Part shown: positions 7,449 to 14,064 of the stretch, piece after piece | Layout: each line of letters begins with the position of its first letter | How positions within the stretch are numbered: the first letter of the stretch is position 1 | Notes under the pieces: model-generated | The model's input: the letters and a program-made list of their open reading frames with translations, nothing else | What the model was told of the DNA's origin: nothing | The model's database searches: none | Translations under genes and position numbers: made by a program | DNA from: an archaeon | GTDB lineage: Archaea > Iainarchaeota > Iainarchaeia > Iainarchaeales > Iainarchaeaceae | Length of the DNA: 21,840 bases | Direction of reading: 5' to 3' | Assembly: GCA_005239615.1 (NCBI GenBank) | Contig: SBBR01000094.1 | Span: forward strand, 1 to 21,840

Positions 7449-8759
7449 ATGGGCCTTCTGTGGCATATAGCCGAATTTTTTTCCGGCGGCAAAAAAAAGG
7501 TGCAGATGGTCTCTCTTGAGGAAGCTGGAAAGCTAGTCGATGAGGAACTCGCGGCGCAGGAAAAAGGGCTTGTGGAGTTCGCTTCCGCCAAGTTCGCGGA
7601 GATAAAACACCTTGTCTCAAGGCTCTCCTCTAGCGCCTCCTTGCTCGAGTCGCAGAAAATCGACCTTAAGGAGGGCAACGAGGCCTTCAGGCGGATAGTA
7701 TCAACTTCGCAGAAGAATCTTTCCCGACAGCTCAAAGGCCTCTCACAGAAGCTCGGCCCTCCAACATCAATAACCCCGCAGTCTGTGCGTGAGTACTGCT
7801 CCAAGGCAATGCCTGCGATTGCCAACGACTTGATGCCATACTGGAAAAACATTGCCTTGGCGAAGCTGCTCCTAAAGGACGAGATCAGGGAAATCGGGGG
7901 GAACCTGAAGGAGCTCGCCGGCGCAATAGAATCTCTCCAGAGGAAATCTTTTGATGAAAGGGCAAGAAAACTCGCCAGCCTCAAGTCCATTGCCATGGCG
8001 ATTCACGAAAAGGAAAAGGGCGTCGCCGAACTCAGGTCGCGGGTGGCCGAGGCGAAGAAAGAACACTCAGCAGCCCTGCTCTCAGTTTCCTCGCTCGAAG
8101 CAAGCCTCGCGGCAAAAGGGGGATCTCCAGAAGCCTCCCGCCTCGCGGAACTTGAAACCGAAACCGCAGACCTCGAATCTAAAAAAGCGGAAATAGTTTC
8201 GCGCCTCAACTCCTCCCTCGCTCCTCTCGAGAAAGTGCTGAAGCGCCTGCACGCAATCGCCGAGTCAGGGGGCGCCTTGAGCGCTAGGGAAAGGGAGGTG
8301 CTTGCATTGCTCCTCAAAAAGCCTGAAGCTGTGATAATCTCAGACCCGAAGGGAGAGGCAATGAAAGGCGTTCTCGCGAAGGCCGCGGAACTTGTGCACA
8401 ACGGCTCGATTTCACTCAAGGACGCGGAGAGGAAGAAGCGCCTCGGCGCAATCGCAGCGTTGCTCGCAAAGGACTTTTTCTCCGAGTACTTCTGGGAGAT
8501 GAACAGGGTGCAGGCACAGCTCCTGCAGTGCCAGAAGGAGGCCGCGGGGCTGACCATCACCCCAGAAATCAGTTCCATTGAAGCAAAGCTGGAGTCGGCA
8601 AGGGAAGCCGCAACCCTTATAGGAAAGGATGTGGAGATGCTTGACAGGGAGTTCGCCGTGTCAGCTTTGGCCTTGGAGAGGTTGCGCGGCGACTGCGTGG
8701 CGGGCTTCAACTCACTGTTTGCCGGGGCGTATGAAATTAGTGGCGAAGGGCATTGGTAG
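7449..8759 (+). CDS. Coiled-coil protein, 436 aa
   Basis: The frame is intact and the product is almost entirely helical, rich in Ala, Leu, Glu, Lys and Ser. The first 12 residues (MGLLWHIAEFFS) form a short hydrophobic amphipathic helix followed by GGKKKV, which could associate with membrane. Heptad-like stretches cover about residues 20-110, 150-260 and 350-420, broken by loops (GPPTSITPQS; KGGSPEAS). A middle segment (ALSAREREVLALLLKKPEAVIISDP) has helix-turn-helix character like LuxR/winged-helix recognition regions, but this is weak. No ATPase heads or zinc hook are present, so it is not an SMC/Rad50 protein. It resembles lineage-specific coiled-coil proteins of DPANN genomes; function is unknown. 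The start is fixed by the TATA box 26 bp upstream. Confidence 0.8.
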   Translation: MGLLWHIAEFFSGGKKKVQMVSLEEAGKLVDEELAAQEKGLVEFASAKFAEIKHLVSRLSSSASLLESQKIDLKEGNEAFRRIVSTSQKNLSRQLKGLSQKLGPPTSITPQSVREYCSKAMPAIANDLMPYWKNIALAKLLLKDEIREIGGNLKELAGAIESLQRKSFDERARKLASLKSIAMAIHEKEKGVAELRSRVAEAKKEHSAALLSVSSLEASLAAKGGSPEASRLAELETETADLESKKAEIVSRLNSSLAPLEKVLKRLHAIAESGGALSAREREVLALLLKKPEAVIISDPKGEAMKGVLAKAAELVHNGSISLKDAERKKRLGAIAALLAKDFFSEYFWEMNRVQAQLLQCQKEAAGLTITPEISSIEAKLESAREAATLIGKDVEMLDREFAVSALALERLRGDCVAGFNSLFAGAYEISGEGHW

Positions 8760-8813
8760 GGCATTGGAGGCAACGAATTGGGGGTTGGTGACGAGTTGGC
8801 GTTGTCCGGCCAT

Positions 8814-9470
8814 TCATATCTTGACTGTCTTGTCCATAAACTGCTCTATGGTTTCCGTGAGGCTCTTGCTCTCCTCATAATCAGGGCTGAGGAGTATCGC
8901 GGAGGCGTTGAACGAGCTCGCCTTGCCTATTAGGACGTGCACGAACTTCTCCACCACTGCAGAGTCGTTGTAGACCGAAACAGTGGTAACGGAGTCAAGC
9001 ACGATGATTGCGTTCCTCTTCTGGGTGGCTTCCTGCAGCGCCTCGAGCTTCTTCTCCACCAGCAGTATACACTCTGTGAGCTCTGAAGGGGAATTCACAT
9101 AATCCACATTGGGACCGTAGATAATTTTCGCGCCCGAGTTCACAGATATGAGGTCTATGAAGTAGATGTTGTCGAGGCTCCTTTTCTCCTTGCTGAAGTC
9201 CGTGACGAGCTTCTGGTAGCTCACGTTGAGGCTGATGTAGATGATATAGTCATTCTCGGAGTTGTACTTGGACAGTATGCTGTTCTTTATGAAGCTGTAG
9301 TTCTTGGGCTCCACGAGCACCATTGCAGTGAAGGGCAACTCCAGCTCGTCCAGCGCCTTGGCCACACGCAGTTCCACCTCGCTCGCCTTGCCGAGGAACT
9401 TCCTCACCTTATCCTCACCCCAGAGTTCCTCCTGCTTCATTTCATCAGGCATCCTCACCACTTCTCCCAA
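8814..9470 (-). CDS. RecA-fold protein of the KaiC/RAD55 type lacking a P-loop, 218 aa
   Basis: The fold follows KaiC/RAD55-like ATPases: a first strand and loop (FTAMVLVEPKNYSFIKNSIL), a YIIYISLN strand, and a Walker-B-like strand NAIIVLDSVTTVSVYN. The glycine-rich Walker A sequence is missing (EPKNYSF in its place), so ATP hydrolysis is unlikely. Such degenerate members are common partners or sensors in archaeal signalling. It lies downstream of, and on the same strand as, an intact KaiC-like ATPase (9666-10424), with a 195-bp gap carrying a TATA-like box and repeated ATATGG motifs, so it may be separately regulated. The start is uncertain: TTG at 9470 is nearest the predicted transcript start; ATG at 9452 or 9440 is possible. 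Confidence 0.78.
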   Translation of the reverse strand: MGEVVRMPDEMKQEELWGEDKVRKFLGKASEVELRVAKALDELELPFTAMVLVEPKNYSFIKNSILSKYNSENDYIIYISLNVSYQKLVTDFSKEKRSLDNIYFIDLISVNSGAKIIYGPNVDYVNSPSELTECILLVEKKLEALQEATQKRNAIIVLDSVTTVSVYNDSAVVEKFVHVLIGKASSFNASAILLSPDYEESKSLTETIEQFMDKTVKI

Positions 9471-9496
9471 AGCCGAGTGAATAGATGGCTCTCGGC

Positions 9497-9506
9497 ATTA
9501 TTAATG
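9497..9506 (-). promoter_or_regulatory. TATA-like box upstream of the RecA-fold gene
   Basis: ATTAATAATG on the minus strand predicts a transcript start near 9475, just before the TTG at 9470. Confidence 0.4.
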
Positions 9507-9528
9507 ATTTTCCCGGCCAATTCAAGTT

Positions 9529-9565
9529 CCACCATATATCAACCATATATTTTCCACCATATGTG
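9529..9565 (-). repeat. Three clustered ATATGG(T)TGGA-like repeats
   Basis: Read on the minus strand, ATATGGTGGAA, ATATATGGTTGA and ATATATGGTGGAA follow one another within 37 bp, 20-30 bp upstream of the TATA-like box of the gene at 9470. The spacing and position fit regulator-binding sites or alternative TATA elements. Confidence 0.5.
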
Positions 9566-9665
9566 TACGCCAATGTCCATGCCTATGCAGAGCCAAGGTG
9601 CCCGGCCGAATGGGTCGTGGTCAGGGCTTTGGGGTTTGCACAGTGGATTTTCCATTGGCATGGCA

Positions 9666-10424
9666 TCATTTCACCTCGTCAAATAATTCCGCTTTCGCGA
9701 GTATCCTCACTCCATCACCCGTAATCTTGAGCGGCTTCAGGGTTTCCATGATTTCAGTGTTCCTCATCTTGAGCACAGCGACGCTCCTCACGAACCTGTT
9801 CTTCATTCGTGTGTGGTAGAGGAGAATCACGCCGTCTGCAACATACTCCTCGAGGCCGTAGAGCGAGGATTCCTTGTCAAGGCTGATTTCGTTAGTGATT
9901 ATGGCCGTGACGTTCAGCGTCCTCAGCATTTTTCCCAGCGACACAATCCTCTTTCTCGCGTCCAGCTCCCTCTCGAAGAAGAGCCTGAATATGACCCCCG
10001 GGTCGATTATGAGGCGCCTCGCGTTGATTGCCTTCACGTTGTCCTCTATCGCGACCTTGAGCCTCTCGAAGTCGTAGAGCTCGATTGTCACTATAATGAG
10101 CTTGCCCTGCTGCACGAGCTTCCTGAAGTCCCAGCCGAATTCAAGCGCCCCCTGGAATATTACCTCCTCACTCTCCTCGAGCGAGACGTACACAGAATTC
10201 TCGCCGAATTTGGTGACACCCTCGTGCACGAACTGCCAGCAGAGCACTGTCTTTCCAGAACCCGGGTCGCCGCTCAATACCACAAGGTTGCCCCGGGGAA
10301 TCCCACCGTACATAAGCTCGTCGAGGCCCGGTACCCCTGACTTTATCCTGTCGACCCCTAGCTGCCTCTGCTTTTCCGAAGACACCCTGGTACCGCCGTT
10401 TCCGCAGCCATTTGCGTGTTGCAA
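9666..10424 (-). CDS. KaiC-like (RAD55 family) ATPase, 252 aa
   Basis: A single KaiC domain. The N-terminal signature IKSGVPGLDELMYGGIPRGN leads into Walker A GDPGSGKT (residues 52-59), then VYVSLEES with the acidic pair typical of KaiC ATPases, a Walker-B-type strand (RRLIIDPGV, near residue 139), and the late YVADGVILLY motif with the RSVAVLKMRNTE strand. This family contains KaiC, archaellum FlaH and many archaeal signalling ATPases; a single-domain form cannot be a circadian KaiC. TTG at 10424 is the likely start, 22 bp after the TATA-like box; the conserved domain starts only at about residue 22, so a GTG at codon 14 is possible. It precedes a P-loop-less relative on the same strand. Confidence 0.88.
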   Translation of the reverse strand: MQHANGCGNGGTRVSSEKQRQLGVDRIKSGVPGLDELMYGGIPRGNLVVLSGDPGSGKTVLCWQFVHEGVTKFGENSVYVSLEESEEVIFQGALEFGWDFRKLVQQGKLIIVTIELYDFERLKVAIEDNVKAINARRLIIDPGVIFRLFFERELDARKRIVSLGKMLRTLNVTAIITNEISLDKESSLYGLEEYVADGVILLYHTRMKNRFVRSVAVLKMRNTEIMETLKPLKITGDGVRILAKAELFDEVK

Positions 10425-10442
10425 GAATTACGCCGGACCGGA

Positions 10443-10450
10443 TATTAAAG
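10443..10450 (-). promoter_or_regulatory. TATA box for the KaiC-like gene
   Basis: CTTTAATA on the minus strand is centred about 22 bp before the TTG start at 10424. Confidence 0.45.
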
Positions 10451-10495
10451 CGTATTGTTGGTTGTGTTGAATTGCATCATTGGGAAATATTATTG

Positions 10496-10546
10496 GCCAC
10501 AAATGCCCGACTTTTGTCTGGCGGCGTTTTTTTTCATTTTTGTGGC
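10496..10546. repeat. Inverted repeat in a divergent promoter region
   Basis: GCCACAAA (10496-10503) and TTTGTGGC (10539-10546) are perfect complements 35 bp apart. Between them lie a small GAC-TTTT-GTC stem and a run of eight T. The element sits in the 170 bp between the divergent KaiC-like gene and the small gene at 10595, so it could be an operator pair or a terminator-like structure. The rest of this gap holds only the two promoters. Confidence 0.45.
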
Positions 10547-10557
10547 ACTCCAAAAGA

Positions 10558-10565
10558 CTTTTATT
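10558..10565 (+). promoter_or_regulatory. TATA-like box for the gene at 10595
   Basis: CTTTTATT predicts a start near 10588, leaving a leader of about seven bases before the ATG at 10595. Confidence 0.4.
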
Positions 10566-10594
10566 CCTGGAGGGCGTACTATTAGCTGGTTTCG

Positions 10595-10894
10595 ATGGGC
10601 AAGACGAGGGACAGACTTGTTGACGCCACGAGGCGCCTCCTTGCAGCAGGCACTGGCGACGACGAGGCAGCAAAGAGCCTTGTGGAAATTGGCATCGGCA
10701 AGGCGGAGGCAAAGTCGATTGTTTCCGAGGCCAAGGCGATGCTTTCTAGTAATGGCCAAAAAAAGCAGCAGGCAAAAGCCGCGGACAGCTTCTGGGATGC
10801 TCCTGTCGGCACTTACTTTGGCGACCTGCACGACCAGAAAGGCGAAGGCGTGCACAAAGGCCTTTTCTCTTTCCTGCGTTGGCTCGCGAAGTAA
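10595..10894 (+). CDS. Small helical-domain protein, 99 aa
   Basis: Residues 8-50 form a three-helix pattern (LVDATRRLLAAGTGDDEA, then SLVEIGIGKAEAKSIVSEAKAML), with the signature 'LL..G....A...L.E.GI...EA..IV.EA'. The same pattern occurs in the convergent neighbour at 10981-11418 (VKKLLELDTPREEIVSTLKELG, then EEETGEVIAEA), so the two share a domain. The second half is a Gln/Lys-rich linker followed by an aromatic C-terminus (GLFSFLRWLAK), likely an amphipathic helix. No catalytic motif is visible. An adaptor or regulatory role is possible. The gene is divergent from the KaiC-like ATPase and may be co-controlled with it. Confidence 0.72.
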   Translation: MGKTRDRLVDATRRLLAAGTGDDEAAKSLVEIGIGKAEAKSIVSEAKAMLSSNGQKKQQAKAADSFWDAPVGTYFGDLHDQKGEGVHKGLFSFLRWLAK

Positions 10895-10980
10895 TTGTGC
10901 ATCTGCCGCGCATGCATCAGTTCTTCGCCGAAATTCGTATTTCTTGCCGGCACCATTTGCCGCTAAGGGCGTGTGATGGC

Positions 10981-11418
10981 TTATTGACTGTCCAGCGGCG
11001 ACTCCACGATTATTTCCTTGACCTTCTTCCTCCCGCCAGTGCGGAGCTTTGGCATGTAGCTCCTTCCGAATGGCAAGACTTTTTTCCAGAACGGTGCCTC
11101 GCGGTGTGAATGTGGCTTCGGCTTGCCATAAAAATGGCTTCTGGGTTTTGGCCCTTCATGCCGCGGTTCTGGCGTTTCAGGCCTTACATGAGCCTGCCCG
11201 CCGCCTTCAGTTCCTGCCTCCCATGCACCGGGCTTTTCGCCGGTTGCGTGCTTCCAGAGCACAAGCCTCGAAGCCTCTGCTATGACCTCCCCGGTTTCCT
11301 CCTCCTTAAGGCCTAGCTCCTTCAGCGTGGAGACTATCTCCTCGCGCGGCGTGTCCAGCTCGAGCAGCTTCTTCACGCCCCGCACCGCTGCAGTCTTCTT
11401 CCTCTCATCGAGCGCCAT
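10981..11418 (-). CDS. Helical-domain protein with basic, His/Pro-rich linker, 145 aa
   Basis: The N-terminal 50 residues carry the same helical domain as the 99-residue protein on the opposite strand: VKKLLELDTPREEIVSTLKELG, then EETGEVIAEASRLVLW. A Gly/Pro/His-rich disordered linker follows (about residues 60-105: GGGQAHVRPETPEPRHEGPKP), then a basic C-terminal segment (FWKKVLPFG, GGRKKVKEIIVES). The two genes are convergent, 86 bp apart. The ATG at 11418 follows a TATA box with a 15-nt leader containing GGTG, so this gene probably has a short leader rather than none. No enzyme motif is present. Confidence 0.72.
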   Translation of the reverse strand: MALDERKKTAAVRGVKKLLELDTPREEIVSTLKELGLKEEETGEVIAEASRLVLWKHATGEKPGAWEAGTEGGGQAHVRPETPEPRHEGPKPRSHFYGKPKPHSHREAPFWKKVLPFGRSYMPKLRTGGRKKVKEIIVESPLDSQ

Positions 11419-11454
11419 TACACCACTTCAATAGAGATTGATTGGCTTTCCAGT

Positions 11455-11463
11455 TATTTAAAC
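11455..11463 (-). promoter_or_regulatory. TATA box for the gene at 11418
   Basis: TTTAAATAA on the minus strand predicts a start near 11433. It lies between the phosphomannomutase stop codon and this gene, so the two genes are transcribed separately. Confidence 0.6.
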
Positions 11464-11474
11464 CATTTCATCCC

Positions 11475-12941
11475 TCAGCCTGAAGCCATTTCGAGGCTTA
11501 TTTCCATGCCCGAGAAACTCCTTATACTGCCCAGAAACTCCGCCCTGATTTTTTCGAGCGCTGCCTTGTCCTTACCCTCCATGCGCATAATGAGCTTTGG
11601 CTGAGTGTTGGATGCCCTCAATAGCGCCCAGCCGTCCTTGAAGAGCACCCTACATCCATCAACGTCAACCACCCTGTGCGTTTTCCTGAAGAACCTCTTA
11701 GCCTTTTCCACGAAGGAAAATTTTTCTGTGTCCGGGAAATCGACCCTGTACTCGGGCGAGGAAGCGTAGGCGGGCATCTCCGCTGCAAGTTCGCTCATCT
11801 TCCTGCCTGACTCTGAGACAATTTCAACTATCTTCGCAGCGGCGAGAAGCGCGTCATCAAAGCCAAACCAATCCAACGCGAAGAAGATGTGCCCCGACAT
11901 CTCGCCCGCGAGCGCCGCCTTTTCCTTTTTCATTTTTGCCTTTATGAGGCTGTGCCCGGTCTTCCACATTATTGGTTTCCCGCTCAGCCTGTGTATATAC
12001 TCGCCGAGCGCTTGCGAGCATTTGACCTCGAAGATTATTTTCGCCCCGGGCTTCTGGCTGAGCGCCTTTTTCGCGTACACCCCAAGCAGCCTGTCGCCGT
12101 ACAGCAGGTTGCCATTCTCATCCACAACACCAATCCTATCCACGTCGCCGTCGAACGCTATACCAAAATCAGCCTTCTCCTGCACCACGCGCCTCTTCAG
12201 CTCGGCCACATTCTCCTCCATACCAGGGTCGGGAATGTGATTCGGGTAACCCGCGATTTTCTCGCAGTAGAGCTCCACCACATCGCAGCCGAGCATCCTC
12301 AGAAGCCTCGGTCCGAGCTCCGAGGCCATGCCGTTGCCCGCGTCCACAACGACCTTGAGCCTGTTGCATACCTTCACCCTGCCTGCGATGTCCCCGAGAT
12401 AGGTATTGTCAATGTTTTTTTGCCACGTCCTACCTGGCTTTTTTGCGGCGGCGAATTTTCCGGCCGCCACCATTTTGCCGAGCCGCTGTATTGCCTTCCC
12501 GAAAATCGCGTCCTTGCCGACAAGGATTTTGAAGCCATTGTACTGTGGCGGGTTGTGGCTGCCCGTGACGTTTATTCCGCCGTCCAGGTCAAGCTTGTGT
12601 ACGGCGTAATACAACTCAGGGGTCGTGACCTCGCCCACTGACACCACATCCACGCCAGTGCTCGTTATGCCGCCAATGAGCGCCTTGGCAATTTCAGGGC
12701 TTGAAGTGCGGTTGTCCCTTCCAACGGCAACAGCTGGCCTTGGCAGCGCATTCATGTGAATACTGCCAAAGCCCTTCTCCGCTCCGGCCGCCACGCGGGC
12801 CGTCGGGCGTTTTTTTGTTTTTGCGCGCACGGCCTTGATGGCAATCGTGCCGTATGCCTTCCCGATGCGCGTTACAGTTTCGCTGTCGAGCTCCTCGTTG
12901 AGGCCGCGGATGTCGTACTCACGGAAAATATGTGGGTTCAT
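11475..12941 (-). CDS. Phosphomannomutase/phosphoglucomutase, 488 aa
   Basis: A member of the alpha-D-phosphohexomutase superfamily that interconverts hexose 1- and 6-phosphates for sugar-nucleotide and glycan synthesis. All four active-site loops are present: catalytic serine loop TGSHNP (Ser128), metal loop DGDVDR (from D264), sugar loop GEMSGH and phosphate loop RASNTQP. The start FREYDIRG is typical. The protein is longer than the usual 450-460 residues because about 30 Lys/Arg/Ala-rich residues are inserted between the first helix and the strand AVAVGRDNR (about residues 37-68), which displaces Ser128 from its usual position near 100. The start is fixed by a TATA box 26 bp upstream. Substrate preference (mannose, glucose or glucosamine) cannot be decided from sequence. 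Confidence 0.95.
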   Translation of the reverse strand: MNPHIFREYDIRGLNEELDSETVTRIGKAYGTIAIKAVRAKTKKRPTARVAAGAEKGFGSIHMNALPRPAVAVGRDNRTSSPEIAKALIGGITSTGVDVVSVGEVTTPELYYAVHKLDLDGGINVTGSHNPPQYNGFKILVGKDAIFGKAIQRLGKMVAAGKFAAAKKPGRTWQKNIDNTYLGDIAGRVKVCNRLKVVVDAGNGMASELGPRLLRMLGCDVVELYCEKIAGYPNHIPDPGMEENVAELKRRVVQEKADFGIAFDGDVDRIGVVDENGNLLYGDRLLGVYAKKALSQKPGAKIIFEVKCSQALGEYIHRLSGKPIMWKTGHSLIKAKMKKEKAALAGEMSGHIFFALDWFGFDDALLAAAKIVEIVSESGRKMSELAAEMPAYASSPEYRVDFPDTEKFSFVEKAKRFFRKTHRVVDVDGCRVLFKDGWALLRASNTQPKLIMRMEGKDKAALEKIRAEFLGSIRSFSGMEISLEMASG

Positions 12942-12963
12942 GTAGAGAGGAAAGTTAGAAGTG

Positions 12964-12971
12964 TTTTAATT
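12964..12971 (-). promoter_or_regulatory. TATA box for the phosphohexomutase gene
   Basis: The AATTAAAA-type element on the minus strand is centred 26 bp before the ATG at 12941, predicting a leaderless transcript. Confidence 0.6.
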
Positions 12972-12994
12972 GGTTGTGCAGGTCCAACTGCCGT

Positions 12995-13410
12995 TCACTT
13001 CACGAATTCCACATTCGCCATTCCCTCAAATTCCCTGTCGCCGGTAAGGAATTTCATGCCGAGCCTTTTCGCGACGGTGTAGCCGATGGCGTCCTGTATT
13101 GATAACTTTTTGATTTGGAGCCGCAGGTCAGACGCTTTTTGCACATGCTCACCTGTACCCCAACAAGGAACTTTGCATAGTCTTCGGTGGCGCTGTCTGC
13201 ATACCCCTTCCCCTCCCTTTTGAGGGCATGGTTCAGCTCAGCCAGATTGAATATGGTGGTGGCAATTTCCGGAGTGGCTGCGGCAATTTTTTCTATTGGC
13301 TCGCAACAAACATATATGTCAGGGCGGTTTATGGTCTCCATGATGTCTTCTTTTGCAAGTCTTGACTCGGCATGTTTCGTGAAAAGCATCTCTATGAAAA
13401 ATATTGTCAA
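12995..13410 (-). pseudogene. Frame-broken PIN-domain (VapC-like) toxin remnant
   Basis: PIN nucleases are metal-dependent RNases, usually the toxins of VapBC pairs. The first frame reads PIEKIAAATPEIATTIFN then LAELNHALKREG, the PIN middle helix with its conserved Glu, up to DYAKFLVG. At the GGGG near 13160-13166 the frame shifts by -1 and continues as TGEHVQKASDLRLQIKKLS, DAIGYTVAKRLGMKFLTGD and FEGMANVEFVK, the typical PIN C-terminus, stopping at 12995. The N-terminal strand with the first catalytic Asp (LDTNVLI type) is absent. In its place is FTKHAESRLAKEDIMETIN followed by RPD, which looks like the start of a DUF4258-type toxin. No antitoxin gene is adjacent. Possible starts are TTG 13410, with GGAG 5 nt before it, or ATG 13389. 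It is probably inactive. Confidence 0.72.
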
Positions 13411-13419
13411 CAGTTCTCC

Positions 13420-13427
13420 TTTTAATT
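13420..13427 (+). promoter_or_regulatory. TATA box for coaE
   Basis: TTTTAATT is centred 25-26 bp before the ATG at 13449, predicting a leaderless coaE message. Confidence 0.55.
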
Positions 13428-13448
13428 TCTTTAACCCAATAAATTTTC

Positions 13449-14021
13449 ATGCTCGTCGGCGTCACAGGCAACCTTGGTGCCGGAAAAAGCGAGTTCTGCC
13501 GCACCCTTGAGAGGTTCGGTTACCGCACCTTCGACTCCGACCGGATTGTCGACCTCCTTTACAAGGACGCGCAGGTCCTCTCCCAGCTCGAAATCGCTTT
13601 CGGCGAGGAGGTCGTTAAGGGCGGCGCCGTGGACAGGAATGCCCTTGCCTCAAAGGTCTTCAACAGCAGCCTCAGCCTCAAGCTGCTGAACAGCATCATC
13701 CACCCCTTGGTGCGCGACCGCATTGCGAGGATTCCGCACTACGATGGCATTGTTTTCGTGGAAGTGCCCCTTCTCTATGAGGCGAAGATGCAGGGCCTCT
13801 TCGACAAGGTAGTTCTAGTGAGGGCTTCGCACGAGACCTGCAGGAAGCGCGCGCTCAAAAGGGGCTTTCCGGAAGAGGAGTTCGAGAGAAGGGTGGCGTC
13901 GCAGTATGCCGCCGACAGGGTTGAGGCGATGGCGGATTTTGTCGTTGACACGGAGTGCACTCCAGGCGAGCTCGGCGAGAAGGCGGAGAAGGTCATCGCG
14001 CGGCTGAAGGGCGGGGCGTGA
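13449..14021 (+). CDS. coaE: Dephospho-CoA kinase, bacterial type
   Basis: This enzyme phosphorylates dephospho-CoA at the ribose 3'-hydroxyl with ATP, the last step of CoA synthesis. The 190-residue length and motifs match bacterial CoaE: Walker A GNLGAGKS (residues 7-14) right at the N-terminus, FDSDRIVD (acidic catalytic region near residue 30), the substrate lid HPLVRDRI, VEVPLLYEA, and the LID-type segment RKRALKRGFPEEEFERR followed by ASQYAADRVEAMADFVVD. Most archaea use a GTP-dependent, unrelated enzyme for this step, so a bacterial-type gene suggests transfer. The coaD gene lies 470 bp downstream on the same strand. The start is supported by a TATA box 25-26 bp upstream. Confidence 0.93.
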   Translation: MLVGVTGNLGAGKSEFCRTLERFGYRTFDSDRIVDLLYKDAQVLSQLEIAFGEEVVKGGAVDRNALASKVFNSSLSLKLLNSIIHPLVRDRIARIPHYDGIVFVEVPLLYEAKMQGLFDKVVLVRASHETCRKRALKRGFPEEEFERRVASQYAADRVEAMADFVVDTECTPGELGEKAEKVIARLKGGA

Positions 14022-14036
14022 CTGCATTGAATGGCG

Positions 14037-14044
14037 ACTTATAG
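14037..14044 (+). promoter_or_regulatory. TATA box for the gene at 14065
   Basis: CTTATAGT is centred about 24 bp before the ATG at 14065 and favours that ATG over an earlier in-frame one at 14044. Confidence 0.45.
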
Positions 14045-14064
14045 TGCAAATGGTGGCTTTAAGT

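Noticed and set aside
11889..12641. 250-codon plus-strand ORF opposite the phosphohexomutase gene
   Set aside because: It is a shadow frame opposite conserved catalytic loops and shows no recognisable protein pattern.
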